Shown: positions 11,226 through 24,471, counted from the first letter of the stretch. The stretch: DNA of 64,000 nt from Deroplatys truncata (GCA_030765065.1 CM060987.1:71806557-71870556), one strand, 5' to 3'. Program-made: numbers and translations. Notes: generated by a model not told the origin, from the sequence alone.

Positions 11226-12334
11226 GAATTTTTCAGTCTGATTCTTTTTGCCTTACCTAGAAGTTCTATAACACAAAAACGCCTAAATAGATTATAATGG
11301 ACAGAAGTATTGTGATGTGAATTAATATATAACGACTCACTTCAATTCATTAACGCCTAAATAGTTTGGTTCTATTGCCAATACTAAAAGAAACGGCGCA
11401 ACGAATTAACGTTAGTAAAGGTGTCGATTTGTTAGCAATCGAGGAAATCACTGCTCAAGTTTAATGTTTTTTTTCTATTAAATAAATGATTTATTTTCCT
11501 GATATCAAGAACATTTAAGCGTTGTTAAATTTTAGTATCTGTTTTTATTACTTTAAATTGTCTTCTTAAAATTGTTTTAAGTTTACCGCAATAATGCTTA
11601 CTAGTGACGCAGTTCAGCAATAGTATGTATTTTAATTTTATAAAAAGTTCAATTAATTTATCCGTACAAGACCAAGCTAATTTTATTTTGAAACGCGTAT
11701 GGTTATTTTAGATTGATAAGACTTTTAAGTCTTAAATGACAACTGTGTTGAGCCTGGTGATAGTGATAACTGAGTGCCATATGTTTTACCGAAATACAAA
11801 GCTAAATCAAACATCTCATTCGATAGCATTGTTCTTCAGATTTGTAAAACTAGGTATATTACGTGTACATATTTCTTTATGTATGGTTAAATCTAATTCT
11901 GTATAATAAGTTAAAAACTGCTGAATCCGCATTTGGAAACCCATTTGGACATTTTACACCAGGGCCTTCGAGAACCTAGCTAGCCACTGCCCCTTCTATC
12001 TGTGTCATTTTCTGGCTTGATCTAGCTGATGTAGAGTTTTAGATAAATGGATGTTGCCTGCATCCATCGTCCGAATTAGGTATAAATCATGGGCAGTGTA
12101 ACAAATTCACACAAAGTATACAAATACTTCGCATACCTGCATTACAGTAACTGTTGACATTGATTTTCAACACATGGTATCTCCGAGACAATTCAGGTAC
12201 TCGAAGTCCTTGAACGACGTTGTTGAACTCGTTTTTGCAATATTATCACATAATATGCAGGGACTAATTTTACATACAGACAGCAGATGGTGAGCACATG
12301 ACGCCTTTGACTTCGGAAACAATCTTTTACTCTT

Positions 12335-12337
<3 letters not shown>
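11226..12337. other. AT-rich non-coding stretch, nothing recognised
   Basis: No coding frame or element ends identified. Confidence 0.5.

Positions 12338-12386
<49 letters not shown>
12338..12386. repeat. (AT)n microsatellite
   Basis: About 24 uninterrupted AT units. Confidence 0.95.
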
Positions 12387-12389
<3 letters not shown>

Positions 12390-12949
12390 CGAAATCGTGG
12401 TTAGCTGCAGTGTTTGGAATTGCGATATCTAGAAACTTAAGGCAGTGTGTATCTATAAATATCTCAAAAAATAATAAAAAATTAAAACAGGTTTCTTTGA
12501 TTACTTTGACTTTTTTTTTAACAATATAATAAGTACGTTAAAAGACATTGTGCACATACAATTTTAAGGAGCTGTGTCAAACCGTTGTTAAGATATTTCG
12601 TTTTTATTCATTATACACTTTTTGATGGTGTAATATGAAACGTTCCTAGGACCCGACGGTGAATTGTATTGCTCCATATATTTTATTTAAGCTTAGTATT
12701 GAAACCTAAAGAAATTGTGCAGGTATTTCTTAATTCTAATTAGTTTAACAGAAAAAGAAGGCAAATATTTGATTGTATTTTTTAAAGGAATTTACGTTTT
12801 TGGTGTACTAAATTTTTTCTTGTTTCTTATATTTTACGGTTACCGTGAGAACGAATTCCTAAGTTGGTTTTCTCTACCTCAGAAAGGCAAAGACGTCATC
12901 TTATTCAAAGTGTATACCCCGCTAACTCTTGGATCAGTAAACCTGACGG
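12387..12949. other. AT-rich non-coding stretch, nothing recognised
   Basis: A 79-codon plus-strand frame at 12715-12954 is low-complexity, AT-driven and without a recognised domain. It is left uncalled. Confidence 0.4.
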
Positions 12950-13475
12950 CCTAACAGGCGGAGAATGGAAGGAGGCTATTAAAATGTCTGCCAATATTTG
13001 GGCTGTAAGAATCATTCCCTGGTAGATCCCAAAACCAGTTAACCACTGCAGGCATTGCCAGAGTGAGTATAAAACCCTTGGACACGTTTTGGGATCCTGC
13101 CCATATGGTGAGCTGTTGGGTAATTCTTGACAAAATAATATCCTTGATAGAGAAAAATCTCTCGGTATACGAGGAAGTTCCTGGCATCTCTGAAACTGGC
13201 AGTACCAGAATAATAATTGGTATGATCACCATTGATCACACCACCAGAATCGGCATCATAATGGATCCAACAAATGCGGATGGAGTCTTACAATGGCCAT
13301 TGTGACGTCAATCTGTAAAAAAAAAAGTATTTTTTATGCAGCCATCATCCAGCACTACAAAGAAAAATTCGACATCCAAGACTTCACAGTGATTGGTCTA
13401 ATGATCGGTGCAAGAGGAACAATATCTTCCCTCTTTCGTTAAGTTTTGCCATGATTTCAAATAAAACATTTCATT
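12950..13475 (+). mobile_element. 5'-truncated LINE, R2-like C-terminal tail
   Basis: The plus strand reads the end of an ORF2 with the CCHC knuckle CRHCQSEYKTLGHVLGSCP (about 13047-13104; CX2C, then H, then C), followed by YGELL. Further on, in other frames, come a DPTNADG segment (about 13263) resembling the acidic PD..D-type endonuclease region of R2-class LINEs and DFTVIGLMIGARGT (about 13381-13422), a common extreme C-terminus of such insect elements. LTGGEWKEAIKMSANIWAVR starts in frame just upstream. It then reaches a short 3' region with AATAAAAC at 13461. Only the last quarter of ORF2 survives, as is usual for LINE copies truncated on insertion. Several stops and frame changes are present. 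Reverse transcriptase is absent here. Confidence 0.7.
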
Positions 13476-14995
13476 AAACAAATAGCTATTACAACACTAA
13501 AATCCTCAATTGCAATTAAAGCCCAGTTTAATCATTGGTAAAGTTACATTATTATATCTATATGATAGTATACTTTATCATAGTAAAATGTTCTTTTTTC
13601 ATGTTTTCTTTCATATTTTAGTTTTATTCGTTTATTTGCAATATTTAAATTGTTTTTAAACTGTATTGGTAAGCTTTGTGTTTTTTGGTAAGCCCCAAAT
13701 TGGGAAATTTGCAGTTTAATTCCACTAAGTAAAAACAATTAACAAAATTCTTTCCCAAAGAAGTGCAGCCAAAAGTCTTTCGTAAGTATTTAACATATAC
13801 CTTTCATTAGTGTTCCAAATATCTTAACACATGAAGTTTTAACCACAATCGTTAGAATGATTTTTGATAAAATAAAAATTGACGAACCGTTTTCCATGTA
13901 AAGCGCTGTTCACGACTGGGCTGGGGGGGGGCGATTTTTCTTGAAAATCCTTGAATGTGTTATTTATCCTACATTTTGTTGTTGAGTTATGCTGCTAACT
14001 CTATTGCGTGCGTCAACGGCCTTTTCCTTATTAAAAACAGTTTTATGGCTTCAAAGGACCACAAAACATCGGTTGAAAAATATCGAAATCGAATTTTTTG
14101 TTGCAGTACAATACTTTCTCTACCTACATTTAGTAGCAGAGCTATAAACGTTGTACTTTAGGACGGCAGCAAAAAGGCAGAAAATAGAAATGTGTGAGTG
14201 CATTATTTATGGTGGCTTGAACATGGTGCGTAAATTTTCCAGTAAATTCAAGAAAACCCACCATTTGTTCTTGAATACTCTGTATGGCGGCGATATCTGT
14301 TTACCAAGCTTCAATGATTTTATTTGTATTTAAGTAAATCTTGTCATTAACGAAATAATTATGCTGTCATGCCAAGTGTAGGAAGCAAAATTGAATACAG
14401 ATCTTTTATTTTGTTTATGGATGACATGTTGCGGTTTAGCTTTCACGATAATTTGAGGGCACTATTTTGGTTAAGTATTCAGCGAGAACTCCGGTGAAGG
14501 AAAATGTGAATGAAATTATAGGCATATCGATTTTCATTACACACGGAGGCGGGCTCCCTCCTAGTGCCGGAATTGCGCACAAGTATTTTGTACAGTCTGC
14601 TCTCATAAAGTTGTATCCGCAGTTAAGGCGTTCGTCATGATCTAACATCGGTCTGTAAACATATGAACCGCGCTCTGTAGAAAGTCAACATGTCTACATT
14701 TTCTAATTTACAGTAGACAAAAACCCGAATAAAAGGAATTTTACGCAGTTTCTCCCGTTACATCTATTTTCCTTTTCTTAATAAAAGGTATAGTTGGGTA
14801 TTATGTGTATGTACATGTTTTCCCTTTCTGCAGTATCGATTTTGAAATTATTGATTTTTTTAAAGTTTTTAAAATGTAATGCTATACATAATTTATTTTA
14901 TTGTAATAAGTATTCTTTAAAAAAAAAAACATGTTCTCTTTACATAAATAGTTTATGGAGAAAATCTTATATAGTGTGCTAGTTTTACTTTCTCT
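13476..14995. other. Non-coding stretch, nothing recognised
   Basis: AT-rich, with no gene or repeat-family match. Short frames in 14150-14650 have no recognised domains. The right edge is the T-run before repeat copy 2. Confidence 0.45.
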
Positions 14996-15475
14996 AACTT
15001 TGGTAAGTAGAGGGTTGTATTCCACCCGAAAATTAGATAGGAAAATCTCGAAATACGCGTTTTTTCTCCCTTGAATCTGTTTCGCGCACGGCTGTACAGC
15101 ATAATTATTATTGAAAAAAAATAGTTGGATACTTGATATTGAAATTTAGCATCTTGCAAGGATGCAGCAAGAAGAATTTGAAGAAAATCGCCTATCCAAA
15201 ACTACCTTTACATGGAAAAAGTTCCTTTATTTTTTTATTTTCACAAAAATGACAACGATTTTGTTTTCGCAGGTCAAATAAATGTGTGTTTAGAATTTTC
15301 TGGGAATATTCTGTGAAATTTTCTTCAATTTGAATCGTGTATACATTTTAAACTTTAAGGGATTTAACAAAAACATAATATACAAACACAATTTATTTCA
15401 AATAATCTGTTGCGGCATAAATGATCCATTATTATTGGTTTGAATTTTTCAAATTTGTCGTTTTTGAAGTGCTGG
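14996..15475 (+). mobile_element. HINE-like repeat, copy 2 (3' truncated, old)
   Basis: Begins ACTTTCTCTAAC and follows the family through the 'gtattccacccgaaaatta' segment, 'ggatgcagcaagaag' and 'gttttcgcaggtcaaataaa'. It stops near the 'gatatccg' position and lacks the last third. Divergence is clearly higher than in copies 7 and 8. Confidence 0.7.
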
Positions 15476-15970
15476 CGCTGTTAGGTATATTCTGGCGATC
15501 CCATGGAAAGACGTACGAAGATAAATTCTGCCTAATGTATGTATAAGAGTGTTACCAAAAACTGTGGAAGACCTCTTCATATTGTTTTTTCGAATAACAA
15601 TTAGTTTAGATGTAACGAATTTTGTCCTTATTTTGTCATAACTGAATAAAATGTATTTCAGATACTGCGACAAATTAAATCAATTTCTTTTTCTGTAACT
15701 AACCTGTCAAGCCCTCTAATAGTGATTGGATTTTTAAAACGGGGAAATAAGAGATAGAAAAAAAAAAATATATGTTGGAGAATTATTAAGATACGCAAGG
15801 AGTTCAATTCTTTCGTAATATTAAGCGTTTTCGAAACATTCCATGTTTACACTGTGACATACATGAAAAGTATGGAATTCTTCGTTTTTCTTTCCATCGC
15901 AAGAGTTGGTTAACATGACCAAACATTTGAATACTCTTACCGCCTGAACTAAGGACTTGTTGCTCACAAC
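15476..15970. other. Non-coding stretch, nothing recognised
   Basis: AT-rich sequence up to the TA target of mariner 1. Confidence 0.4.
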
Positions 15971-15972
15971 TA

Positions 15973-17185
15973 CGAGGGTGGGTCAAAAAATAACGGGATA
16001 ACTTTTTTTGTTTGGTCACTATACTTTTTTTTTGTTCGAATTTACTACATACATTCAAAATACCCTCCTGAGGCTACACACTGGTTCCAACGTTCGATCC
16101 AATTTTCAAAAAAATTAGAGAAGCCCTTGTTTGACATCCAGTTCGGTATACCCGAAATAACACTATGAATTGAGTTCTTTATCGGTTTGCAATTAGCGCC
16201 CACGAAATATTTTTTTCACTCATGGAAACAGAAATCGCAGGGTGCTAGATCCGGTGAATATGGTGTGTGGGACATAATTTCGATACCTACTTACTTGAGT
16301 GATAGCCACTTGTGTTGCAATGACTCGATGAGCAGGGGTATTGCTGTGGTGGACAATCCATGCATTGGTAGCAAGATCTGTCTCTTCTTAGCCATTTTCG
16401 CCTTAAGTGGTCCTTTAAGGATGTTACGTAGTATTGAGAAGACTGTGGTATATTTAGGAACCATGTTCCAATTTTGTCGAAAAACACAAGGTGTGTGGCT
16501 TACCCTACACTTGGTTCCAGCTTTGCTTTTTTTTTTTGGCCTTGAGCTAGAAGTATGCTTCCATTGTGCACTTTGTTGTTTGGTTTCCACATCGTAGTGA
16601 TGAAGCCTTATGATCTACTGCTGGCGGGTATGACCGGATGAGACATTTGTTTCTCATGAAGTACTCGAACCCATTTTGCTGCCACTTTACAGAATTATGT
16701 CTTCAACTGGCCCATATGAAATGTGCATGTCTACAATCTTCCTATTGTCGGTCTTCCTGCAACATGACTTCAATGGTGTTGCCGTTCACCTGAATTTTTG
16801 ATGTGGAAATTGGAGATGATAAATTTCCAGTTCTAGACGTGGAGCACCTTCAAGACTCATTTGAAATGTTGTATGCCATTCAAAAACACGTGTCTTTGAT
16901 GAAGCTCGGTTTCCACGTGCTTCCTGTATTCATTTGCAACGTTTCTATTCCTGATTTTTTTGAGTAGAACACAAAACCGATGTGACGCTCGTTCTAACCT
17001 GAAATCCAGGTCGGGTCACTGAAACACGTGCTTACACAATGGCTCCTTCAGACAAACTGAGCAGCACAATATCCGCATATCACAGCTTAGAGTCAAGGTC
17101 AGATCTCTCCGTTACCATGATTGGTAAAATTTTACCCGCGCGTGTTTTAACAACAAATAATCCCATCATTTTTTGACCCACCGTT
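15973..17185 (-). mobile_element. mariner-like element 1, transposase fossil
   Basis: Termini are CGAGGGTGGGTCAAAAAATA at the left and, reverse-complemented from the right, AACGGTGGGTCAAAAAATGA. Both are flanked by TA, the mariner target. The 1.21 kb length is close to the 1.3 kb norm. On the minus strand the order is mariner-like: a helix-turn-helix region near 16870 (HVFLNGIQHF, cf. FEWH..F), then HHYDVETKQQSAQWKHTSS near 16590 and RPKKKSKAGTKCR. Near 16280-16220 is PHTPYSPDLAPCDFCFHE, the block with the last catalytic Asp. Between these the frame is repeatedly broken and parts are missing, so it is long dead. The terminal sequence suggests the mellifera/irritans branch. Confidence 0.85.
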
Positions 17186-18030
17186 TAAGGGAATTTTCCT
17201 ATACTGTATATAATACCATATTAATACTATTATAATAATAAATGTATTTGCCATGTTTCCGTATTTTACAACTATATTACCAAATAGAGCGGCATCATTT
17301 ACGCAAGGAACATATGCCTTACCATTGTGCGAAATTATTTTTGAAAGTGGAAGTCATTTTCAGAAGGTGTATTAAACATCATTGTTGCTGCTGCTGCTTA
17401 ATATATCTTTAGAACTGTAAAAACGTGTCCGTGTACACGCATATTTAAAATACAGTTATTTAGCGATGATATCACACTAATGGTCATAAAAGCCTGTAAA
17501 TGGAATTAGCTAATGGGTTAATGTTTGAGGTGCATACATCCGCTATCTAAAGGTACCTGCTACGTAGTAATCCAAGTAGGTCGGTGGTGTCCATGTCATA
17601 TTCAGCATTGTTTATGAATACAGGAAATGTTGTGAAAAAGAACTCCCTTTGTTTTACTTGTGGAATGCGTTATGTTCTCGTGTGTCGGCAGCGTGTAACA
17701 TGATAGAGGCACTTTGGACGGGAAAGTCCACGTGTCTTGGAGGGGATAGCGCAAACAAAACACAACCCGCATAACGTTACGTCAACTTCCAGGCGCATCT
17801 CATGGATATCGTACGTCTGTCACCGCCACGCAAATAGACACTGAGGCTGGAAACATTTCTTTTAAACTTTGCTGCGCATTTGCTTAGGTAAAATCAGATT
17901 TGCCACTAACTGGAAATTCTGCTGAAAAATAATGTTTTTGCGTTCAATTTAGATAGTTACATATGCAATCCAAAAGCTGCATTGCATATGCAATGTGATT
18001 TCACCGTAAATACAGTTCGAAATCCACTGA

Positions 18031-18031
<1 letters not shown>
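17186..18031. other. Non-coding stretch, nothing recognised
   Basis: A GC-richer patch at 17690-17850 has no coding signal that I can read. Confidence 0.45.

Positions 18032-18068
<37 letters not shown>
18032..18068. repeat. (AAT)n microsatellite
   Basis: About 12 uninterrupted units. Confidence 0.95.
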
Positions 18069-18071
<3 letters not shown>

Positions 18072-18838
18072 AATCGTGTTTTTACTTCTTTCAGTCTATG
18101 AATAACATAACTCTAAATCCTAAAAGTTGGTTAAACGTTAAATTTGAAACTTAAATAAAACAATTTAAGGATGCGAATCTTAAGATCTTTTGAAAAGCTC
18201 CATGGGTAAAACCAAACAGCTCTTTTAACGTATTTTTCTTAAGTTTTCAAATATGGATCTAATGATTTCCATTAAAAATTCCACGAAGGTTACGGTAGAT
18301 GGGAGATAAGCTCACAATCAGTAAAACACCGCCACGCTGTGGCACATAAATGTGCTACTTCAGAGATATAAAGTGTTCTCAGCCTTAGCATTTTTTCAGC
18401 ATCTTCACTTAGTACCTGGCGCAGTGTACTTCTCTTGTAGACGAAGATCTGATGCGGTTCCACGGATCAAGAGTCGTCTCCCACAGCATTTGCTGCGCAG
18501 GAAGTGTTTCCGAATTGCAAGGCTTTCAGTGAACCCATACGCCCAAATACCCGTAACTATTTAGTGCCAGAGGGGCCTCATGTGGCTGACCTCAGATTAA
18601 GTTATATTGCTCATGAGGCATTTTATCCCAATTCTGAATAGTAGCCAATATCATGCATACTTAAATATATTTCCCATCATGGAATGGCTTCATTTTCTCA
18701 GCAATACGTTTGAAATTCGGTAACTAGCTGCCCTAAACTTTCTGAAAGTGATGGTCTACTATGCTTTTGGAGTATCTGTTCCTTTAGGTTATCTAAAAGT
18801 GTCCCCCTGTCATCCCATATGTAAACAAAAGCACAATG
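18069..18838. other. Non-coding stretch, nothing recognised
   Basis: A 70-codon plus-strand frame at 18352-18564 lacks any recognised domain. Confidence 0.4.
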
Positions 18839-18840
18839 TA

Positions 18841-20635
18841 CGAGGGCTGTTCAATAAAGAATGATCTTTTTTATTCTGACAACATACCTTTACTCATGCT
18901 CATAATTTTGGTGGTCCTTTTTAAAATAGTCTCCTTTGGATGCGATTCAGTTGTCCCAGAGTTTCTGCCAGTCTGTAAAGATATGCTGGAAACTTTTTTT
19001 TATTAAGATCCATCAGAATCGCCTCTGCAGCCTTCACTATTGCTTCTGATGGTGGAAAATTCCTCCCACGAAGGTTTTTCTTCAAGTTAGAGAGTAGAAA
19101 AAGCTCACACTGGGCTAAATCCGAACTATAGGGAGCGTGAGGGATGCAGTTCATATTGATTTTTGCAAGATATTTAGTAATAAGATTTGCAATATGCGGC
19201 CGTGCATTATCCAGCCTGTTTCACGAGTATATGGTATTTTGCGCCTGATATGGATTTGCAGAGTTTTTAAGACATCCCTGTAGTATTACCCAGTTATTGA
19301 TGTGTGTGCAGGTACAACATGTTGATAAACCATTCCATGAATATAAAAAAATCTGATGTGTTACACTCACATAACTTTCTCTAGTCTTGTACAAACTATT
19401 TTTACAAACGCTTATTCTCCATCTACTTCATGTTAATCGAGATAAACGTTTGCAGAGTCTATCTTATTGCTAATTTTCTTGTAGATGTAAGGGGAATATA
19501 TATTTACAAGGGCAATATAGAAATACAGTAGCCTTTAAGCATATACATATCTCTTAATAGCTGGTTGCTAGGTGCAGCACCATTCCCTTTGCTACAGATT
19601 AATACTCTTTGCATATCCAAGACAAAAAAATAACGAATTCCCATTTGAGAAAATAAGTATTCGAACATTTAAGGGAATAACAAGCAATATCTCGAAAATC
19701 GTTCACTCAACAACAAAAAAATGTATATGACATAAATTGTGTATTTTAACGCGATTTACATTTTTTGTGTAGTACAATTTTGTCTATCTCTTATGGTTTA
19801 CCAGTTATGCAAAAGTCGTTCACAATGAAGAATACTTTTGGAGACATTCCCAGAAAATTCAAGATATACATTTTATTTGTCGATGGAAATATCTTGAACA
19901 TATGATATTTTAATCAAACTCGTTAAGAGTTATTTTTGAGAAAATTAAAATTTTCGAAAAATGTTCCATGTAAAGGGTAATCTGGGGTGGGGGATTTTCT
20001 TGAAAACCGTGTCGCATCTCTGAAAGATACTGAACCTAAATACCAAGTTTGGTGTTTATCTGACTGTTGGTTTCTGAGTTATGCTGTTCACAGACACACA
20101 CACACGGGCATTTTCCAAAAATGCTTTTTTTTTTTACTTCAGGGGGTCTCAAAACATGTATTTCCGGTGAAATCTCGGATCAAATTTTTGGGTGGAATAC
20201 AATACTTCCCCTACTTACTATACGTAGTAGAGAAAGTAAAAATTAAATCACCATAACCTTCCCAGCAGAAGCAACCAGTTTTGCTTTTTGGGGGGTTGGT
20301 GATGGAGATTCCCACACTCAGCTTTGCTGTTTTGTTCTAAGGATCACAATGATGTAGCCAAGTTTCATTAGCAGTGATTATCTTCGAAGGAAACATCGGA
20401 TCTTCCTCTAACATCAAAGCTGCATATTTTTCATCGCGTGATACCTCCATTTTTGCTGTAGGTGATACTGAACATGTCTCAGATTGTCCGCCTCTCACAT
20501 TGGGAACCAGGAGTGACAATAATGAGACTAGTACGGCGTGTTTGTTGTACGTTAAGCTAACAATATCATGATTAAATTCTAGGGCGAGAAATTGTGACCG
20601 TAAAAAAATGATCATTCTTTATTGCACGGCCCTTT
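18841..20635 (-). mobile_element. mariner-like element 2, split by repeat copy 3
   Basis: Termini are CGAGGGCTGTTCAATAAAGA on the left and AAAGGGCCGTGCAATAAAGA (reverse complement) on the right, with TA outside both. On the minus strand the N-side half (20615-20240) reads KIITANETWLHHCDP, with the first catalytic Asp region, then KSKTGCFCWEGYG. After the inserted repeat, the C-side half resumes in frame as IFYIHGMVYQHVVPAHTSIT (about 19346-19290). It continues through NCIPHAPYSSDLAQCELFLL, the last-Asp block, near 19150. Removing the 886 bp insert leaves about 0.91 kb, so part of the N-terminal domain is also gone. It is distinct from mariner 1 in both ends and protein. Confidence 0.85.
19352..20237 (-). 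mobile_element. HINE-like repeat, copy 3 (inside mariner 2)
   Basis: Full length. The left side shows the tail end TCTGATGTGTTACACTCACA and the right side the head end, reading TACTATACGTAGTAGAGAAA on the plus strand. It carries an altered segment at about 19515-19625 ('caagggcaatatag' to 'ctctttgcatatc') shared only with copy 17, so the two define a subfamily. The flanks are A-runs on the plus strand, and the mariner reading frame resumes without an obvious target duplication. Confidence 0.9.
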
Positions 20636-23056
20636 TACATTATTATTTTTAAAGTATGGGTATTAACTCGCTTCACATTACCTAGTATACGTTAAAAGTA
20701 TATATCATGAATATGTTCCTCTGACAGGACTACATGTTTCTAATCATGCCTGTTAGTTTATCAGTTCCGTAGTTATTTGCATGTGAAGAGTGTAGGTAAA
20801 TGCCGTCTGATATGTTTCACATGGCGACCGTGTAGCACACAATAAAGAAGCATCTTCGTTGCCATCTTGAATACAAAAGTAATCCTTTTCCAAGTTTTAC
20901 TGAAGTGATATCGCTGTTTGGAGTTTGTTGTGCTCATTACTGTAGTACAATACACCGACTGCCACTGTCAGTGTGGTGACGAGTGAACGTCCACATGGAC
21001 AGGTGTGTCGAAGGGGTATTGGAGGGGTGAGTTTGTTATGGTCCGTTGGAACTCTAGTTCCCGATGCCTGCCTTAGATGTTAATGGCGGCGGCGGCATAT
21101 AATTGGGTGGAGGGGGTGGGTCATAAATAGAATGTTTGTTGGAGTGAGTCGGTTAGGTATTTCTCGTATTTCCTTTTCTCTTTAGAAGTAAATCTTTGAA
21201 GTAACTCAGATCTATGGACTCATTTAACTGAGCAACTGTCCCGTGTTATCTAGTCAGAAAGCGCTAAGCTTCATGACTGCACATTTTGCCCTTCATTGCA
21301 TTACATCCCAGTATATAATACATTCAAAAGAAAACCTTCAAGAGCTCAGTCTAGAAGACATACTCTTCATGCACTTATTTCAAAGTGGTGTTATCACGGT
21401 AGATATTCGTTTCAGGGGAAATTAATTTTATTACCGCAGTTTATGTAATTGCTGCAATAAAATGTTGAACTTAAACATGACAACTTCAGAAAGTTGGAAT
21501 GCATTAACAACATGCAAATATATTACAATACGTTCATTTATACATGGTTGCCCTTAAAATAACTGGTTTTGGCAGTGTCACTAAGCTATTCACAATATTG
21601 TTAATCGCTATCGTAGCATTTGTACTGGCTTGTTTAGTCTGCGAATGCTCTGAAACTCACAAGGCCTTCATAAAATGTGCATACCGGTCCTTTTCATTGC
21701 TGACGCAGTATTCTCTTTTTGAAGCATTATTAAGGCCAGTAAAAATGATTTAGGAAGTTTAGAAAGACAAACATTTAAAGCTGTTCTTTTCTCGTCGCTG
21801 TGTTGCCAAGACGAGCAAAAGCTGGGAGTAAATAGGATAGGGATATGTATGATACATTTGTATTCCGCATTGTATTCATTTTGTGGTGGGAGTAGAGACC
21901 AAATTAGAAACCTTTGGAACTAGTGTATAAAATTAAGCAAGATCTCTCGGTTGGACTTCAAAATTTGTAAAATATTTCGTGATAATCACTTCATATCAAT
22001 TAAGATCTAAAAATTGTCAGTTTTTGAGAAACAAAATTGCAACTGTTTTTTCAATATAGGAGGAGATTCCATCGCGTTTGCTGCGTTTGTTTTTTTTTAG
22101 GTAGAAAGTTGAGAGATCTAATGGTTGTGGAAATGGGAGTCCGACTTAGTAACTTGCAGTGAGGATGCTAAGTTCTCTAGCGGAACAAATCAAATCGGCT
22201 TTTCGAAGCGCCAACAAAAAGCACAAACGTTGGTGAAACTTATTTATGACCTTTAATTTGACAGGAGAAAGGCTGCGACAGTTTTTGTGGACTGTCGCGT
22301 TGCGTTTCTTGCTCTTCTAAAGGGCCATTCGTTAAAATCGCACTACGGCCTTTTGTTTGTTTTAGGCAGAAAGGATTTTTGCAAAGCACATTGCTTTTCG
22401 TCAGTTTACTGAACCCTCGGTGGCGCGAAGGTTGCGCAGTGAAGAAGTTACTAATCCGGACAGCTTACGCAGTTTTTGTGCTGATCAGAAGAAACACTGC
22501 ATCTTCCTAAAATATGCATGCTTCATATTCGGATATTGTGCGTCAATGCTGTAGTTTCTTTTAAACCGCAAACTCACTCGCTTGCTTGCAGTGTTTTAAA
22601 AATAGGAATGATTAGGCATTCTGTCGCATATTTAATCTTCTCTTTGTCAGCCCGGTTTGGACCATAGAGAGATTTTGAGGATTCTTAAATGTGTTTCCAC
22701 ACGTTCAGGAACCATGGGTAAAGTAACTATGAATACGCACACTAAGGGAGTTGCAAGCGCACTCTGATGAACAGTCATGTTACACTTTCCGGTACAGTGA
22801 CGGGCACGCTGTATGCATGATGTAATTGACAGAAATTGTGGTTGAATAGGGTTTTTTAATCTGTTTTGTTTAAAATGCGGTTTGTAATATGATTTAGAGC
22901 AGTCCAGTGAACACTATTTTCCCAGTTTTATGACAAGTTTTTTTTTGTTTAATATGCTTTGTATAGCATTATCATAAATAAAAGCAAACTGCATTTATAA
23001 TCGTTATTCTACATAATGTGACCAATGACATTTTTAAATGACAGTATATTACTTTA
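20636..23056. other. Non-coding stretch, nothing recognised
   Basis: The longest unannotated block in the first half. It holds a G-rich patch (21000-21130) with a short GGC run, and an 8 bp perfect hairpin at 22275-22298 (GCGACAGT and ACTGTCGC around an 8-nt loop). No exon or transposon was recognised. Confidence 0.45.
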
Positions 23057-23665
23057 ACTTTCTTTACTAATCCGTAGTAAGTAGAGGAAGTATTGCATTC
23101 AAAAACACGAATCGAAAATACGTTTTTTGAGGTCTTCTAAATTAAAATGGTATTTTAAAACAAAAGCTCGGTGTGTGCGTGCGTCTTTTCTATGAGCAGC
23201 ATAAGTGAAGAAAGAAAATTCCGTAAAATACCAAACTTGGTACCAGTTAAGCATCTTGTAAGGATGCGACAGGAAGATTTTCTAGAAAATACTCCAAACC
23301 TAAACTACTAGTTTTGCGTGGTAAACTGTTCCTAATTTTCTTTTTATGGCTCTAACGATTTTTTTTATTAAAATACAAATATATTTAATATAGTTGCGTC
23401 ATAAAAGTCTTACTTTTTTAAAATTGTCTGCGAGGTCATTCTGAATGACTTTTGCCTAATTGGTAAAGGGTAAGAAATGGACAAAGTCTTGTTATTCAAA
23501 AGATGTAGATCTGATTAAAGCACCCGCTTTAATCTAAATAACATTTTTTTGTTGCATATCCGACATATTCCGTGTAATTGGTTAAAATTTTCAAATTCGT
23601 ATTATTATTCTTCGAGTGCTAAGTGGCTATTCGTGCTTTCTGGTGATCATGCAAATACTGCAAGT
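23057..23665 (+). mobile_element. HINE-like repeat, copy 4 (old)
   Basis: Starts ACTTTCTTTACTAATCCG and keeps the order of family landmarks ('ggaagtattgcattc', 'aataccaaacttggta', 'gaatgacttttgcctaa'). It is strongly diverged and fades before the 3' end. Confidence 0.7.
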
Positions 23666-24471
23666 TGAAAACTATTACCTATATAGGAGCCGCTTTCTAC
23701 AAGTTTTCCTCTCTCTGAAAGCTAGTATTTAGGTATTAGTTTATGTTTCGTTCTGAAGGTTTGGGAACAATGCAATAATTCTTGACTCGTATCAGATTTT
23801 GTGTGAGGAAAACTTTTATTCGCTATATGTCTAGTGTAGAATGTTTTAACAGAAACTGAAAGGAATGAAATTATGAGGATTGAATTCAGAACAGATTACT
23901 ACGCAACAAGAAGTATGGCTAGTGTTCAATGAGACGCGTCTAAATCTGCTACCAATTTTACAGGCAACCGCGAGTAGAATGGAAACAAATATCAATGTAC
24001 ACGACTTATTAGAGGTTTAGAAATTGCTGGAAGGCCTCAGAGGAGTTTAGTTTAATTGGTGTTATGCGCTATGTGTGGGAAAAAATAATGTGTGTATTTA
24101 GTTATGTTAGCTATCGTTTTCATACAAATAAACTATAGACATTTGAAAATAAAATAACTACTAAAATATTCAGTTATATTATCCTAAAGGGAATAACGGT
24201 TGCTCACGTGTGCTACATAGCAGTTATGTAAAGATGCGCGACAATGAAACTGTTGGTTGTTTTGCACTGTACGCGTCACGCGCGGCCAGAATTCAACATA
24301 CTGTGTACCCCTCGCACTAGCTAAAGCATTACCTGAGAGATAAGCCAACCCACCCCCAGCTAAAATGTCGCTGAACATAAATAGCTGAACAACGACCAAC
24401 TCGCCGGTGCCCTCAATACCACACCTACACTCGACCCCATTCACGAAACTTGTGCATACTGTTGTTTTATT
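23666..24471. other. Non-coding stretch, nothing recognised
   Basis: A 100-codon minus-strand frame at 24184-24486 overlaps the start of repeat copy 5 and has no recognised domain. Confidence 0.4.

Noticed and set aside
20337-20615. Apparent host gene frame on the minus strand
   Set aside because: It is the N-side half of the mariner 2 transposase, as shown by the ETWLHHCDP block and the terminal repeats.
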